Shown here one piece after another: positions 44,382-53,267 of a stretch of DNA of 64,000 nucleotides. The notes under the pieces were generated by a model. The model had not been told where the DNA came from. It was given only the letters and a program-made list of their open reading frames with translations, and did no database searches. How positions within the stretch are numbered: the first letter of the stretch is position 1; every line of letters begins with the position of its first letter. The translations under genes were made by a program, and so were the position numbers. Source of the stretch: Burkholderia sp. Bp9142 (GTDB lineage: Bacteria; Pseudomonadota; Gammaproteobacteria; Burkholderiales; Burkholderiaceae); contig NZ_QTPP01000028.1 in the NCBI RefSeq assembly GCF_003853415.1, positions 1 through 64,000 on the forward strand. Direction: 5' to 3'.

Positions 44382-45625
44382 TTTTTGCCCCCAAGCCGCT
44401 CGGCGGCAATTTCATCGAACGTGCGTCCAGCGCCTTCGTGCGTCGCATCGAGTCCCGTAAAGGCTTGCCATCGATTCACGATCACGTCGCAATACTTAGG
44501 ATCCAGTTCGATGACGCGCGCGGAGCGTCCCGTCTGCTCACACGCTATCAACGTCGACCCCGAGCCGCCGAAGCAATCAATTACTTTGTCGCCTGGTTTG
44601 CTGCTGTTCCAGAGCGCGCGTGTAATAAGTTCAACCGGCTTTTGCGTTGGGTGAACATAGTTCGCATGACTGTCGCGCTTGCAAGCCCACACGTCGGACT
44701 GCGCGCGGTCACCGTACCACGCGCCGCCCGTGCTGTAAAAAATGAACTCATGTTGTGGGCGATAGTCCTGATGCCCAAGTCCGAAGGATTGCTTGTCCCA
44801 TACGATGCACGCTGCGACATGGAAGCCCGCCGAGACTACGGCGCGCTCGAATTCGGCATAGGTGCGCCACGGGAAGCACACGTACGCCGCGGCCCCGGTC
44901 TTGCTATGAGCCTTCGCGCACGACAAGGCTTCGCGAACAAGCGATATGAGCGCTTCGCCTTGTGCAGTGTCGTTCATAATCGTCCCGAATTGCTTCTTTC
45001 CACGGCCGCCCTCGTAGCTCATTCCGTAGGGCGGATCAGTGAAGATCATGTCGGCGGCTTCGGCACCTACGACAGCCTGAATTGCCTCACGGCCCGTGCT
45101 ATCGCCGCAAATCAAACGGTGTGGTCCGAGCAACCAAACGTCCCCCAGCATTGAGGCGGCCACAGCCGGCGCTTCCGGCGCTTCGTCGGGACCCGTTTTA
45201 CCCGCGGTCACTTTGTTCGATAGCTTCGCCAATTCGATATCCGAAAAACCAGTAAGCCCGAGGTTGAAATCCATCGAATCAAGGTCGGCGATCTCGAGCG
45301 CTAGGAAGTCGTTGTCCCATCCCGCATCAAGCGCGAGACGGTTATCTGCAAGAATATATGCGCGCCGTTGCGCATCGCTAAGGTGCCCCAGTTCAATAAC
45401 GGGGATTTCACTCATTCCGAGCTTACGCGCCGCAAGCACCCGACAATGGCCCGCGATAATTCCATTCTCGCCATCGACCAGCACGGGATTAGTCCATCCG
45501 AACTCCCGAAGGCTTGCAGCGACTTGCGATATTTGCTCATCGCTATGCGTGCGTGCATTGCGCGCATAAGGAATCAGGATATCAGCCTGTCGATATTGAA
45601 TTTCCAGATCAGCAGCCTTTTTCAT
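44378..45625 (-). CDS. ParB-domain DNA methyltransferase (N6-adenine/N4-cytosine type)
   Basis: A 415-aa fusion. Residues about 10-95 are a ParB/sulfiredoxin-like nuclease fold (IPYARNARTHSDEQ, IIAGHCRVLAARKLG). A DNA methyltransferase of the beta class follows, with DPPY (197-200) before the AdoMet-binding FGGSGS (352-357) and HPTQKPVELI between them. Such genes are common in phage early regions, where they protect phage DNA or regulate packaging. The target sequence is unknown. It overlaps the small terminase gene, so it belongs to that operon. It is unrelated to the C5-methyltransferase at 32242. Confidence 0.9.
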   Translation of the reverse strand: MKKAADLEIQYRQADILIPYARNARTHSDEQISQVAASLREFGWTNPVLVDGENGIIAGHCRVLAARKLGMSEIPVIELGHLSDAQRRAYILADNRLALDAGWDNDFLALEIADLDSMDFNLGLTGFSDIELAKLSNKVTAGKTGPDEAPEAPAVAASMLGDVWLLGPHRLICGDSTGREAIQAVVGAEAADMIFTDPPYGMSYEGGRGKKQFGTIMNDTAQGEALISLVREALSCAKAHSKTGAAAYVCFPWRTYAEFERAVVSAGFHVAACIVWDKQSFGLGHQDYRPQHEFIFYSTGGAWYGDRAQSDVWACKRDSHANYVHPTQKPVELITRALWNSSKPGDKVIDCFGGSGSTLIACEQTGRSARVIELDPKYCDVIVNRWQAFTGLDATHEGAGRTFDEIAAERLGGKK

Positions 45626-45789
45626 ACCTCCCCCCTTAAATTCGCGGGCATAAAAATCGAGGCCCGCCCACGGTCACGCGAGCCCCCGCCCAGAGATCCC
45701 CTCCCCCTACCCCTGCACAGCACGTACCCTGAAGCTCCGGCAATTTAAGGGACGCTGCCCTCTCAAGGGGAGTTCTCCGCGCCGACAAA

Positions 45790-46269
45790 TCAGAGCTTTC
45801 GATTCACCAGGTTCGCGCCGGCTCGCCGCGCGTCATCAACCAATGCTTCACTCGCCTGATATTCCGCCGCCACTACGATCACGCGGTCTCGGAAATGCGC
45901 GAGATTTGACAGGAGGTCGGACAGCGGTCCGCGAATCGCACGCCCCAACACTTCATCACGTCGTGCGTGAGACCATCCTTCACAATCGGCCAACCCCTCA
46001 ATCAACTCCACCAATTCGGTACGCATCCGCCGCACGTTTTCCGGCGAGAGGCGTGGTCCCCAAGGCAAATATAAGCCGCCGTCTGCGGATTGCAGGGCAC
46101 CGACACAATCGGCTGGAACAACTTGAGAGACGTTCTCGGCCTCGACTCCCGGAGACTTTGCTACTGCTACTCTTGCTACAGTTCGCCCATTTCCCGCCCC
46201 ATGTGTAGCAGGTGTAGCAGTGGCAAGCGGCTGTTTCCGGTTCGGGTAGATCAAGTCACGCAGACTCAT
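45790..46269 (-). CDS. Hypothetical phage protein
   Basis: A 159-aa protein of unknown function. After MSLRDLIYPNRK comes a low-complexity Ala/Thr/Val stretch, then a helical C-terminal half with LSPENVRRMRTELVELIEGLADCEGW. Similar short proteins with an ATPATxA-like N-terminus sit between primase and methyltransferase genes in many proteobacterial prophages. It overlaps the DUF3987 stop by four bases, so it is translated in the same operon. A 164-base gap separates it from the methyltransferase. Confidence 0.6.
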   Translation of the reverse strand: MSLRDLIYPNRKQPLATATPATHGAGNGRTVARVAVAKSPGVEAENVSQVVPADCVGALQSADGGLYLPWGPRLSPENVRRMRTELVELIEGLADCEGWSHARRDEVLGRAIRGPLSDLLSNLAHFRDRVIVVAAEYQASEALVDDARRAGANLVNRKL

Positions 46270-48425
46270 TTTTTGCCCCCATCTATCAGTACCGGATTGG
46301 CGTGAATTACGAGTTGCTTTCCGATTTTCTTGACGCGCATACGATCCAGATCTTCCAGCGCCTTCAACGCGGCGTTCAGGACATTGCCATCGCGTAGCGG
46401 TCCGAACTGTTGCGCGGTGCGCTTATTAACTGTCTTCGTGCGCTGAGTGCGGCATTGCTCGATCAGCCAGCTATCCAATCGTGCCGCGTTTATCTCCTCG
46501 TCGGACAACACAAGTTCCGCAAAGAATCGCTTCGCCTCGGACAAGTGCCAAGCGACGATGCTAGATGCCTGCTTTAACGAATCGGCGTCAATCGGTCCCG
46601 TCGTGCCAGAGAACACGTGAAACAGCGCGGCCAGTCGTGCCGTGTTGTCAGCGGCCTTGCTCGCCACGTCCCTCACGTCGAAAAGTTCGCCGCCGTCGCG
46701 CAATTGCACTTCGACAGCATCATGAAAAGCGACCCATTCGGCCTTCGCGTCGGGCGACAGCATCAGAAGTTGCGGTTGCAGGCGTCCAACACCATCCATC
46801 GGCGTCGGCGTTCGGAGAATCGCCTCGATCCGTTGATTGAACATCGCCAAGTACGGCCACGACTCCGGTGCTTCTTTGAACAGCCGTGTGCCTTGCGTAG
46901 ACTTCGGCCATGCGAGCAAGAATCGAGCCCAAAAACCCATACCGCGCGCAAGAGTTCCGGACTTCTCGAAGAAGTTCCGAATCGTTGCCTCCTGCACCTG
47001 CAAAGCAACCGTTAGGCGCGCGCCACGAACCGCGAATGATTCCGACGTGCGCCGGTCAATCTGTAGCGTGTTGCCATCCCATAGCTGATTGAGCATCGCA
47101 AGGTTGCGCATCACGCTATCCGAACCCATGCCGTGCGACCCGAACACGATCCCGGCCTCGGCCGAAACTACGCCGCCGGACGGCCATTGCTTGCCAAGGG
47201 AGAAGGCGAGAGCTTCCGGTGTCACGTCCGCATAGATGAGGCGCGGAATCTTTGGCGGTTCCGGTTTTTCATGCTCCAGATCGCGCAATTCGGCCTCCAG
47301 TCCGGCTGTAGGCTTCTGAGCCTTCGCAATGCCCTTGATCCTCTCCTTCATGCCGTTGTACTTCGCGTCCCATGCGGCGATGTCGGCTTGATGGTCTTTC
47401 TGTGCCGGCTTGCACGCCTCAACCTGCTCCGTTTCGTATTCGCGAATCGCCCGCATAAAGAATCCGTCGCATGTCGACTTTCGCTCGCCACTGTCCGCAA
47501 TGGTAAGCATGAACAGCCCTACCGGCCCGGTCAGGCGTTCGGCGCGCTTCACGTCGGCGTGCGGTTGAATCGCCAGCGACAGCGCGGCGATTGCAGACGA
47601 CGCGACCAGCGGCAAAGGAGCCTGCACAAACTCGCATACTTCGTCCACGGCGGCACGGATGCATGGCGGCAAGCTCTCGACTGGGTATTCGATTGGCTCA
47701 ATGCTCGCCGTCAGAGGTTGAGGTTCCGGCCATTCGGTCGCATCGCTGGGCTCATCAGGCGGCGCAGCATCGGGCGTTTTGATGCGGGGCAATGCAAGTA
47801 CATCATCAGCCGTCGGCATCCGGTAGCACGCCGTTTTGAAGGCGTCAGTCCAATCCATCACGTCGCCCTTGTGCGGCAGGCCCATAGCTGCCACATCAAT
47901 CCGTTCGATGGTGCAGCCGAGTGTGCGCAGCTTCTCGGTCGCCTCCTCGGCGTACTTCGCGCCGGGGTCATCGTGATCCGGCCAAATCAATACGTGACGT
48001 CCCGCCAACGGCCCCCAATCAGCAGCGCCAGCGCTTGACGCGCCGCCGGAGGTGATGCCGATAAATCGGCTTTCGCCCATTTTCGTGAGTGCATCTGCCT
48101 TCTGCTCTCCTTCCGTCAGTACCACTAATGATTTCGGAACCAACGATAGATCGGCCAGTCCGTACAGCACCTTTCCACCGTCCTGCCTCGGTTCACCAAA
48201 TTTCCAGTCCGCACCATCGTTCCAGAACGGGCGGACGAATTTTTCATGGCCGCCGCTCGCGTTCGGCTTGTGCATCCGCACGCGCCCAAACAGGATTGAC
48301 CCATTGGCAGCGCGGTACAAATGTAACGCTACCGGCTCGAAGCCCTCGCGCTTTTTGAACTCGAACAGGCGACCCGCAGCGCCCTTGTAGTCGGACTCGC
48401 TCAACTCCAGTTCGGCCGTGCTCAT
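46266..48425 (-). CDS. Toprim/DUF3987 replication protein
   Basis: A 719-aa protein of phage or satellite replication modules. The N-terminal 200 residues form a Toprim-type primase region (VVLTEGEQKADALTKMG, then LIWPDHDDPGAKYAEEA). Residues about 260-700 match the DUF3987/YfjI family, with FMLTIADSGERKST as a P-loop-like segment. With the CHC2 zinc finger encoded just upstream, it makes a split primase-helicase system. The start at 48425 (MSTAEL) follows GGAGGGG and overlaps the upstream stop as ATGA; an in-frame ATG four codons earlier is less well placed. Confidence 0.85.
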   Translation of the reverse strand: MSTAELELSESDYKGAAGRLFEFKKREGFEPVALHLYRAANGSILFGRVRMHKPNASGGHEKFVRPFWNDGADWKFGEPRQDGGKVLYGLADLSLVPKSLVVLTEGEQKADALTKMGESRFIGITSGGASSAGAADWGPLAGRHVLIWPDHDDPGAKYAEEATEKLRTLGCTIERIDVAAMGLPHKGDVMDWTDAFKTACYRMPTADDVLALPRIKTPDAAPPDEPSDATEWPEPQPLTASIEPIEYPVESLPPCIRAAVDEVCEFVQAPLPLVASSAIAALSLAIQPHADVKRAERLTGPVGLFMLTIADSGERKSTCDGFFMRAIREYETEQVEACKPAQKDHQADIAAWDAKYNGMKERIKGIAKAQKPTAGLEAELRDLEHEKPEPPKIPRLIYADVTPEALAFSLGKQWPSGGVVSAEAGIVFGSHGMGSDSVMRNLAMLNQLWDGNTLQIDRRTSESFAVRGARLTVALQVQEATIRNFFEKSGTLARGMGFWARFLLAWPKSTQGTRLFKEAPESWPYLAMFNQRIEAILRTPTPMDGVGRLQPQLLMLSPDAKAEWVAFHDAVEVQLRDGGELFDVRDVASKAADNTARLAALFHVFSGTTGPIDADSLKQASSIVAWHLSEAKRFFAELVLSDEEINAARLDSWLIEQCRTQRTKTVNKRTAQQFGPLRDGNVLNAALKALEDLDRMRVKKIGKQLVIHANPVLIDGGKK

Positions 48426-48706
48426 CTCCCCTCCCATGCACCAAGTTCGCGAGCCGCCTGCGCGAAGGTCAGGCCACGCGCGCGGCGGAACAGTTCGAGC
48501 ACGTCGCCGCCGGCCGCGCCACAGGCGAAGCAGCGCCAGTTTCCACGCTCAAGATGGATCGACAAGCTCGGGTTGCACTCGCCGTGGATGGGGCAACGAA
48601 TTTGCGCATAGCCCGAACCGTTCGACTTGGAAATCTCGGCGCCCATTTGTGCCAATACTGCAGTCACGGGCGGCAACCAATCGGGGCGAAAAGAAGCACA
48701 TTTCAT
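48422..48706 (-). CDS. CHC2-type zinc-finger primase fragment
   Basis: A 94-aa protein consisting of the DnaG-like zinc-binding domain: Cys38, His41, Cys59 and Cys62 (CPIH...CFAC), with CNPSLSI and GGDVLELFRRARG as the usual flanks. It would recognise primer start sites for the Toprim/DUF3987 protein encoded next. The start at 48706 (MKCASF) overlaps the upstream stop as ATGA and has a G-rich site before it. A separate zinc-finger subunit is common in phage elements of this kind. Confidence 0.88.
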   Translation of the reverse strand: MKCASFRPDWLPPVTAVLAQMGAEISKSNGSGYAQIRCPIHGECNPSLSIHLERGNWRCFACGAAGGDVLELFRRARGLTFAQAARELGAWEGR

Positions 48707-48918
48707 TGCGCCCCCCTCTTCTTGCTGCACTTCCCCGTGGAACGGTGGGCTGTATCTTCGGGTACAGGGAGCACACCCAGCATGCTCAGCACGACAAGCA
48801 CCTGATCCAGCCGCACGAGCATAGATACCGGAGATTTCTGCGACACCGTGCTTGTCCGCACTACGGCGAGGCCCGGATTGTCGAAGAGCACTTCGACATG
48901 CACATGTAGGGAGCCCAT
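48703..48918 (-). CDS. Small phage protein of unknown function
   Basis: A 71-aa protein beginning MGSLHVHVEVLFDNPGLAVV and ending in a basic Lys/Arg tail. The start overlaps the previous stop (TAATG) and the end overlaps the CHC2 gene (ATGA), which strongly supports real translation in this chain of coupled genes. No family recognised. Confidence 0.6.
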   Translation of the reverse strand: MGSLHVHVEVLFDNPGLAVVRTSTVSQKSPVSMLVRLDQVLVVLSMLGVLPVPEDTAHRSTGKCSKKRGAQ

Positions 48919-49178
48919 TACACTTCCTCCGCGCGATAGTTCACAGGATCGGAAAACCAGCGGTGCAGCTCGCGGTTGGGCCATGCGGCGCAACGTTGTG
49001 AGAAATGCTGACGGCGTGGGAAGCGGCCCTCCAGTTCACGTTTGCGAAGTGTCTCGCGGCTGAACGGAACAAAGGCGCGTATATCGCTCCAACGCGAAAA
49101 ACCGTCGAGCGGCAGGGATGCAGATTCGGGAAGATGCGCGCCGCTGTTCGAGGGCGTGCCGACTACTTTGGTCGCCAT
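48918..49178 (-). CDS. AlpA-like helix-turn-helix regulator/excisionase
   Basis: An 86-aa DNA-binding protein. The core, FSRWSDIRAFVPFSRETLRK followed by GRFPRRQHFSQRCAAWPNRELHRWF, matches the AlpA/Xis-type winged helix of P4-like elements, which controls integrase expression and excision. The ATG at 49178 (MATKVV) is preceded by GCGAGG at eight bases. It heads the replication operon and lies 100 bases from the next upstream gene. Confidence 0.8.
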   Translation of the reverse strand: MATKVVGTPSNSGAHLPESASLPLDGFSRWSDIRAFVPFSRETLRKRELEGRFPRRQHFSQRCAAWPNRELHRWFSDPVNYRAEEV

Positions 49179-49280
49179 GCTTGAAACCTCGCAAAAGGTC
49201 GTTGAACACGGCGCCATTACACATGAGCGGGGGCGGCGAAATCGCCAGTTGGCAAAACCCGCTGCCAACTGGCAAATCAG

Positions 49281-50060
49281 CTAACCGATCAAGAGCTCCA
49301 ACCCAGCCTTGATAGTGGCTCGAATATTGGATGAACTCAGCCCGTGTCGGTTAGCGTCCGGAAGTGCGTCAAGAATTTCGCCGACTGCGGCGGCGATCTG
49401 ATTGGCGTTCGGCGCATCGCCATTCCTATAGCGATTGGCCTGTTTCGCCAGCGTGAGCGCCAGAACACCCGCCACTTTCTGGAACGTCGCGCGCTCTTTG
49501 CTGGACAGTTCGACAGTTTCACCGCCGGCCAATTGCCGCTCCGGACTTGAGAACCGTGACTCGAACCGCTCCAGTTCGTCACCGATAACCACAATCTCAG
49601 CAAGCTCGGGAAAACGCGGATCCCAATGAAAATTGTCCTGCCCAGAAAGTCCTTGCTGAGGATCGTGCTTCATTAGCTCCCATATCGAGCCGTCCGGACC
49701 AACCAACACCGTCGCGCTTTTCGACCAGTTGGCGCTCCATTCCAGCTCGCTTGCGAGTTTCCGTACCCATTCGCGGGCTGTTGAATTCACCTGCATGTCG
49801 ACACGGAACACGCCGGACAGGTACTTGATTGTCGCGCCGTCTACCGTGTCAAGACATACCGCACGAGTGTCACCAAGCAATGTGTACGGGGTGATCGGCC
49901 GCAACGGCACATCTTCGAGACACCAAAAAATGCCAAGCTCGCCATCGGCCATCAATCGGATAATGTCTGCTTGGGTGACAGGCTCATCGAGCGTAAGCGA
50001 CAAACGCTCGGCAGCTTCGTCAAGAGAATAGGTGCGCTTTACTTTGTACAGCTTCCTCAT
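49281..50060 (-). CDS. Hypothetical protein of integrative elements
   Basis: A 259-aa protein, no enzyme motif visible. The N-terminus YSLDEAAERLSLTLDEPVTQADIIRLMADGEL resembles a MerR/excisionase-like helix-turn-helix. The C-terminal 70 residues (SSKERATFQKVAGVLALTLAK and onwards) match a tail common in hypothetical proteins next to integrases and AlpA genes in Pseudomonas and Burkholderia elements. A regulatory role is plausible. It is separated by 53 bases from the integrase stop. Confidence 0.65.
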   Translation of the reverse strand: MRKLYKVKRTYSLDEAAERLSLTLDEPVTQADIIRLMADGELGIFWCLEDVPLRPITPYTLLGDTRAVCLDTVDGATIKYLSGVFRVDMQVNSTAREWVRKLASELEWSANWSKSATVLVGPDGSIWELMKHDPQQGLSGQDNFHWDPRFPELAEIVVIGDELERFESRFSSPERQLAGGETVELSSKERATFQKVAGVLALTLAKQANRYRNGDAPNANQIAAAVGEILDALPDANRHGLSSSNIRATIKAGLELLIG

Positions 50061-50113
50061 TCCGTTCCCGTGTTTGAAAAAAGCGAAATTTGCACGAGTG
50101 TTGGATTCGCTGG

Positions 50114-51334
50114 CTACTCACCATGCAACTCCTCTCTGGGAACGACCGTGGCGCCGGCCTTGAGCGAATCGAGATAGTCCGCCCACGCCTGCATCATCCG
50201 AGTCCGGTCGGTGATGAACTTGGTCCGGTTATAGGCCGTCCCAAGCGCATCCGGCACCTTGTGTGCCAGTTGGTGTTCGATCACCTCCGCGGGAAAATGC
50301 AATTGCTCATGCAGTATCGTGCGCGCCATCGCCCGGAAGCCGTGGCCGGTAATTTCCGTTTTCGTGTCGAAGCCCATGCGTCGCAGGCCTGCATTGATTG
50401 CCGCCTCGCTCATAGGTTTCTTCGGGTCGCGACCGGGGAACACATACTCCCGGTTGCCGGTGAGGGCGTGCAGTTCGCGCAAAGTCGCAACGGCCTGAGC
50501 CGCGAGCGGCACCAAGTGTTCGGTCTTTGTCTTCGTCACGGTGTAGCGCCATTCCGCCCGGTCCAGATCGAATTCCGCCCACTTCGCCATGCGTAACTCG
50601 CCGGGCCGCACGAACAAAAGAGGCGCGAGTCGCAGCGCACATTGCACGACGAATGTCCCGCTAAAAGCTTCAAACGCCCGCAGCATTTCTGCCACCTTGG
50701 TTGGTTCCGTGATCGACGCATAGTGTTTAGGCTGCCAAGGCGGCAACGCGCCCCGCAGATCGCCAGACGGATCGCGCTCAGCCCGCCCTGTCGCAACTGC
50801 GTAGCGGAACACTTGCCCGCTGTTCTGCAACGCACGGTGCGCCGTTTCCAGTACGCCGCGCCCCTCAATGCGACGCAGGACACCGAGCAATTCGGGCGCT
50901 TTCACGTCGGCAATCGGGCGAGCGCCAATCCATGGAAAAACATCTCGCTCTAGCCTACGGATGATCTTCTCGCCGTGGCTTGGCGCCCAACTGGGTGCAT
51001 GTTTCGCGTACCACTCGCGGGCTACGGCCTCAAAAGTATTGGCGGCGCGCTCGTTGGCTGTAGCTTTTTGAACCTTGCGCTGTACGCCCGGATCTACGCC
51101 GTTCGCGAGCAACTTACGGGCAGCATCCCGACGCTCACGCGCTTCCTTCAGACTAATGTCTGGATAGACGCCCATCGACAGGCTCTTCTCCTTACCGCCG
51201 AACCGGTACTTCAGCCGCCACCACTTCCCCCCAGCGGGGGTAACAAGCAAATATAGGCCGCGCTCGTCGAACAGCTTCTGCTGCTTCTCCGGGATAGGTT
51301 TTGCGTTGCGAACCGTCAAATCCGTCAATGCCAT
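50114..51334 (-). CDS. Tyrosine integrase, P4 type (DUF4102 N-terminal domain)
   Basis: A 406-aa site-specific recombinase. The N-terminal arm-binding DUF4102 domain (LTDLTVRNAKP...GLYLLVTPAGGKWWRLKYRFGG) is followed by a SAM-like core-binding domain and a catalytic domain. Catalytic residues are all present: the Arg in LFVRPGELRMAKW, the HGFR box, the HQLAH His and the Tyr in GTAYNRTKF. This type integrates into the 3' ends of tRNA genes, and a tRNA-Ala gene lies 620 bases away in the same orientation. The ATG at 51334 (MALTDL) follows GAGGG. Confidence 0.93.
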   Translation of the reverse strand: MALTDLTVRNAKPIPEKQQKLFDERGLYLLVTPAGGKWWRLKYRFGGKEKSLSMGVYPDISLKEARERRDAARKLLANGVDPGVQRKVQKATANERAANTFEAVAREWYAKHAPSWAPSHGEKIIRRLERDVFPWIGARPIADVKAPELLGVLRRIEGRGVLETAHRALQNSGQVFRYAVATGRAERDPSGDLRGALPPWQPKHYASITEPTKVAEMLRAFEAFSGTFVVQCALRLAPLLFVRPGELRMAKWAEFDLDRAEWRYTVTKTKTEHLVPLAAQAVATLRELHALTGNREYVFPGRDPKKPMSEAAINAGLRRMGFDTKTEITGHGFRAMARTILHEQLHFPAEVIEHQLAHKVPDALGTAYNRTKFITDRTRMMQAWADYLDSLKAGATVVPREELHGE

Positions 51335-51336
51335 GT

Positions 51337-51549
51337 TCAAGCCCTCGGTGTAACGGTGCGAGTCGCGTTCAGAAACGCGCAAAGCTCTGCGGTTTCAGCG
51401 GCGGTCAAACTAAGCTGGCGAGTGCCAAGGCGCAATGACAGTGCTCCATCGTTATCGATCGTGAAGCGCAGCAGGACGCCGCACTCGGTGTTCAAGCTGG
51501 GCTGCGCGTTCCTGCTTCCGAAGCTCGCCGGGATCGACGCCCGCGACAA
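51337..51549 (-). CDS. Small open frame coupled to the integrase
   Basis: A possible 70-aa protein whose stop is two bases before the integrase ATG (TGA-AC-ATG). The C-terminal part (LLRFTIDNDGALSLRLGTRQ, then LTAAETAELCAFLNATR) reads like a real small domain. The N-terminal part overlaps the integrase remnant and is doubtful; a non-ATG start further in is possible. Unknown function. Confidence 0.35.
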   Translation of the reverse strand: MSRASIPASFGSRNAQPSLNTECGVLLRFTIDNDGALSLRLGTRQLSLTAAETAELCAFLNATRTVTPRA

Positions 51550-51787
51550 GCAGTTCGCGCGCCTGGTCGCGACGCTCGCGAGCCTCGCTAACCTTCACCT
51601 CGGAAAACACGCCCAGCGACAGCCGCTTTTCGCACCCTTCAAACCTGAACTTCAGGCGCCACTATTTACCCCCATTCGGATGGATTTCGAGATACCCCCC
51701 TTGCTGTCGTACATGCGCTAAGCCTTGGAGCGGGGGGGCCGCGTCCACGGCCTCATCCGACAAGGATTTCCGGGCTCCTTCTGTCAT
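51490..51787 (-). pseudogene. Remnant of a second tyrosine integrase (N-terminal domain)
   Basis: From ATG 51787 the frame reads like a DUF4102 domain: SLSDEAVDAAPPLQ, GGYLEIHPNGGK, then a TAG at 51662-51664 in place of the usual Tyr, then WRLKFRFEGCEKRLSLGVF and SEARERRDQARELLVAGVDP. It parallels the start of the intact integrase next door but is distinctly different in sequence. The catalytic domain is missing. This is the trace of an earlier element at the same tRNA site. Confidence 0.8.
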
Positions 51788-51884
51788 GGCAGGGGTAACA
51801 TATTTCCGGCATCTGACAGTAACCACCAAAGCAACCCCATCCAAACGGTGGTAACTACGTGTAGAACATTGTAGACGATAAAAA

Positions 51885-51920
51885 CAAAAAACCCCGCGGA
51901 GCCAAGCCCGGCGGGGTTTT
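51885..51920 (-). terminator. Intrinsic terminator downstream of tRNA-Ala
   Basis: ACCCCGC / GCGGGGT stem; the long A run on the plus strand gives the T run for leftward transcription from the tRNA gene. Confidence 0.8.
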
Positions 51921-51953
51921 CTGGTCAAACTTTGGTGCAACGAGGAATCTTGT

Positions 51954-52029
<76 letters not shown>

Positions 52030-52096
52030 AACAGTCCACCATCATACACATGCATTTCCGCGCTTGGCAATAGGGGTTCCGTCACCGCCGAATGCG

Positions 52097-52456
52097 TCAC
52101 TTCGACGGCGCGCCGGCCAGCACCCATTCGACCACGGAACGCAGATCCGCGTCGCTCATGCGCGGGTGCGCCGGCATCGGAATCGCGCCCCAGACGCCGG
52201 AGCCGCCGTCCTTCACCTTCTTCGACAGCTTCGCGGCGGCCTGCGGATCGGACTTGTAGCGGGCGGCGATATCCTTGAACGACGGGCCGACGAGCTTGCG
52301 GTCCACCGCGTGGCAGCCCATGCAGGCGTTGCTGCGCGCGACCTTCAGGCCGTCGCCGACGTCCGCATGCGCCGTGCCGAGCGCCGCTGCCGCGAGCCCC
52401 GCGGCCGCGGCGCCCTGCACCATCCATTGCCGGATCTTCATCTGCATCGACTTCAT
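52097..52456 (-). CDS. Periplasmic class I c-type cytochrome
   Basis: A 119-aa monoheme cytochrome c. A signal peptide (cleavage about 31, AHA) is followed by the heme site CMGCH in the sequence ARSNACMGCHAVDRKLVGPS, and the axial Met is likely the one in PMPAHP. This resembles cytochrome c551/c5-type electron carriers. The start ATG overlaps the stop of the upstream BON gene (ATGA), so the two are cotranslated. It probably shuttles electrons in the periplasm; its partner is not evident. Confidence 0.9.
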   Translation of the reverse strand: MKSMQMKIRQWMVQGAAAAGLAAAALGTAHADVGDGLKVARSNACMGCHAVDRKLVGPSFKDIAARYKSDPQAAAKLSKKVKDGGSGVWGAIPMPAHPRMSDADLRSVVEWVLAGAPSK

Positions 52457-53250
52457 TGCGGCGTTGCCTTCGGGTTGCCCGGGTGCACGCTCGACGAATT
52501 CGAGATCGGCGCGGGCGGCTGCAGCGGCGTGGACTGGACCGACGCATCGGGCACCGCACCGACTGTCGCGGCATCCGCGGGGGCGGCCGCGGCCTGCGCA
52601 CCGGACGCATCGCTCGGCGACGCGGCCTGCAATGCCTGCGCGTCCTGCGGCTTGACGTACTGGAACACCTTCACGACCTTCTCGACGCCCGGCACCTGGC
52701 TCGCCGCATCGGCGCCGCGATTGCCTTCGTCGACCGTCACGAGCCCCATCAGGTAGATGTTGCCGCGCTCGCTGACGACCTTGTAGTAGTTCGCCGACAG
52801 CCCCTTCGTCGCGATCAGCTCGGACTTCACGCGCCCTTCGAGGTACGAGTCGTTCGCGCGCGACGACAGCGACGATGCCGGCTCGACCGACAGCTCGTTG
52901 ACGATCGCGTTCACGTTGTTGATGCCGCGCACGATTTCCTCGGCGCGCTGCTTCGACGCGTTGTTCGGCACTTCGCCCGTCAGCAGCACACGGCGGTTGA
53001 ACACCGTGACGTTCACGTGCGACTGGTCCGGCAGCCCGTTGTTGATCTGCGTGAGCGACTTGACCTGGATCTCGCGATCCTCGGTCTGCGCGCCGAGCGT
53101 GCGGCGATCGGTCGCGATCAGCGCGCCGCCGCCGGCCGCCGCACCCAGCACGCCGAGCACGCAGCCCTGCAGCGACAGCGCGAGGCCCGCCGTCAGCGCG
53201 GCGAGCAAGGTGGTTCTGACGAGCGTCTGTTTGACGCGGCTTTGATTCAT
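52453..53250 (-). CDS. BON-domain outer membrane lipoprotein (DolP/YraP-like)
   Basis: A 265-aa lipoprotein with a lipobox (SLQGC, Cys about residue 30) and two BON domains, each with the phospholipid-binding-type pattern (first: VNVTVFNRRVLLTGEVPN; second: YYKVVSERGNIYLMGLVT). E. coli DolP (YraP, 191 aa) maintains outer membrane integrity; this one has an additional Ala/Pro-rich C-terminal tail of about 70 residues. The ATG at 53250 follows GGAGAG. Neighbouring genes (SIS protein, YraN, RsmI) are the same set that flanks yraP in enterobacteria, supporting the identity. Confidence 0.88.
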   Translation of the reverse strand: MNQSRVKQTLVRTTLLAALTAGLALSLQGCVLGVLGAAAGGGALIATDRRTLGAQTEDREIQVKSLTQINNGLPDQSHVNVTVFNRRVLLTGEVPNNASKQRAEEIVRGINNVNAIVNELSVEPASSLSSRANDSYLEGRVKSELIATKGLSANYYKVVSERGNIYLMGLVTVDEGNRGADAASQVPGVEKVVKVFQYVKPQDAQALQAASPSDASGAQAAAAPADAATVGAVPDASVQSTPLQPPAPISNSSSVHPGNPKATPQ

Positions 53251-53267
53251 CGACGGCTCTCCTTCGT

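Noticed and set aside
31379..51953. CRISPR array in the island
   Set aside because: No regularly spaced repeats or cas genes are present.
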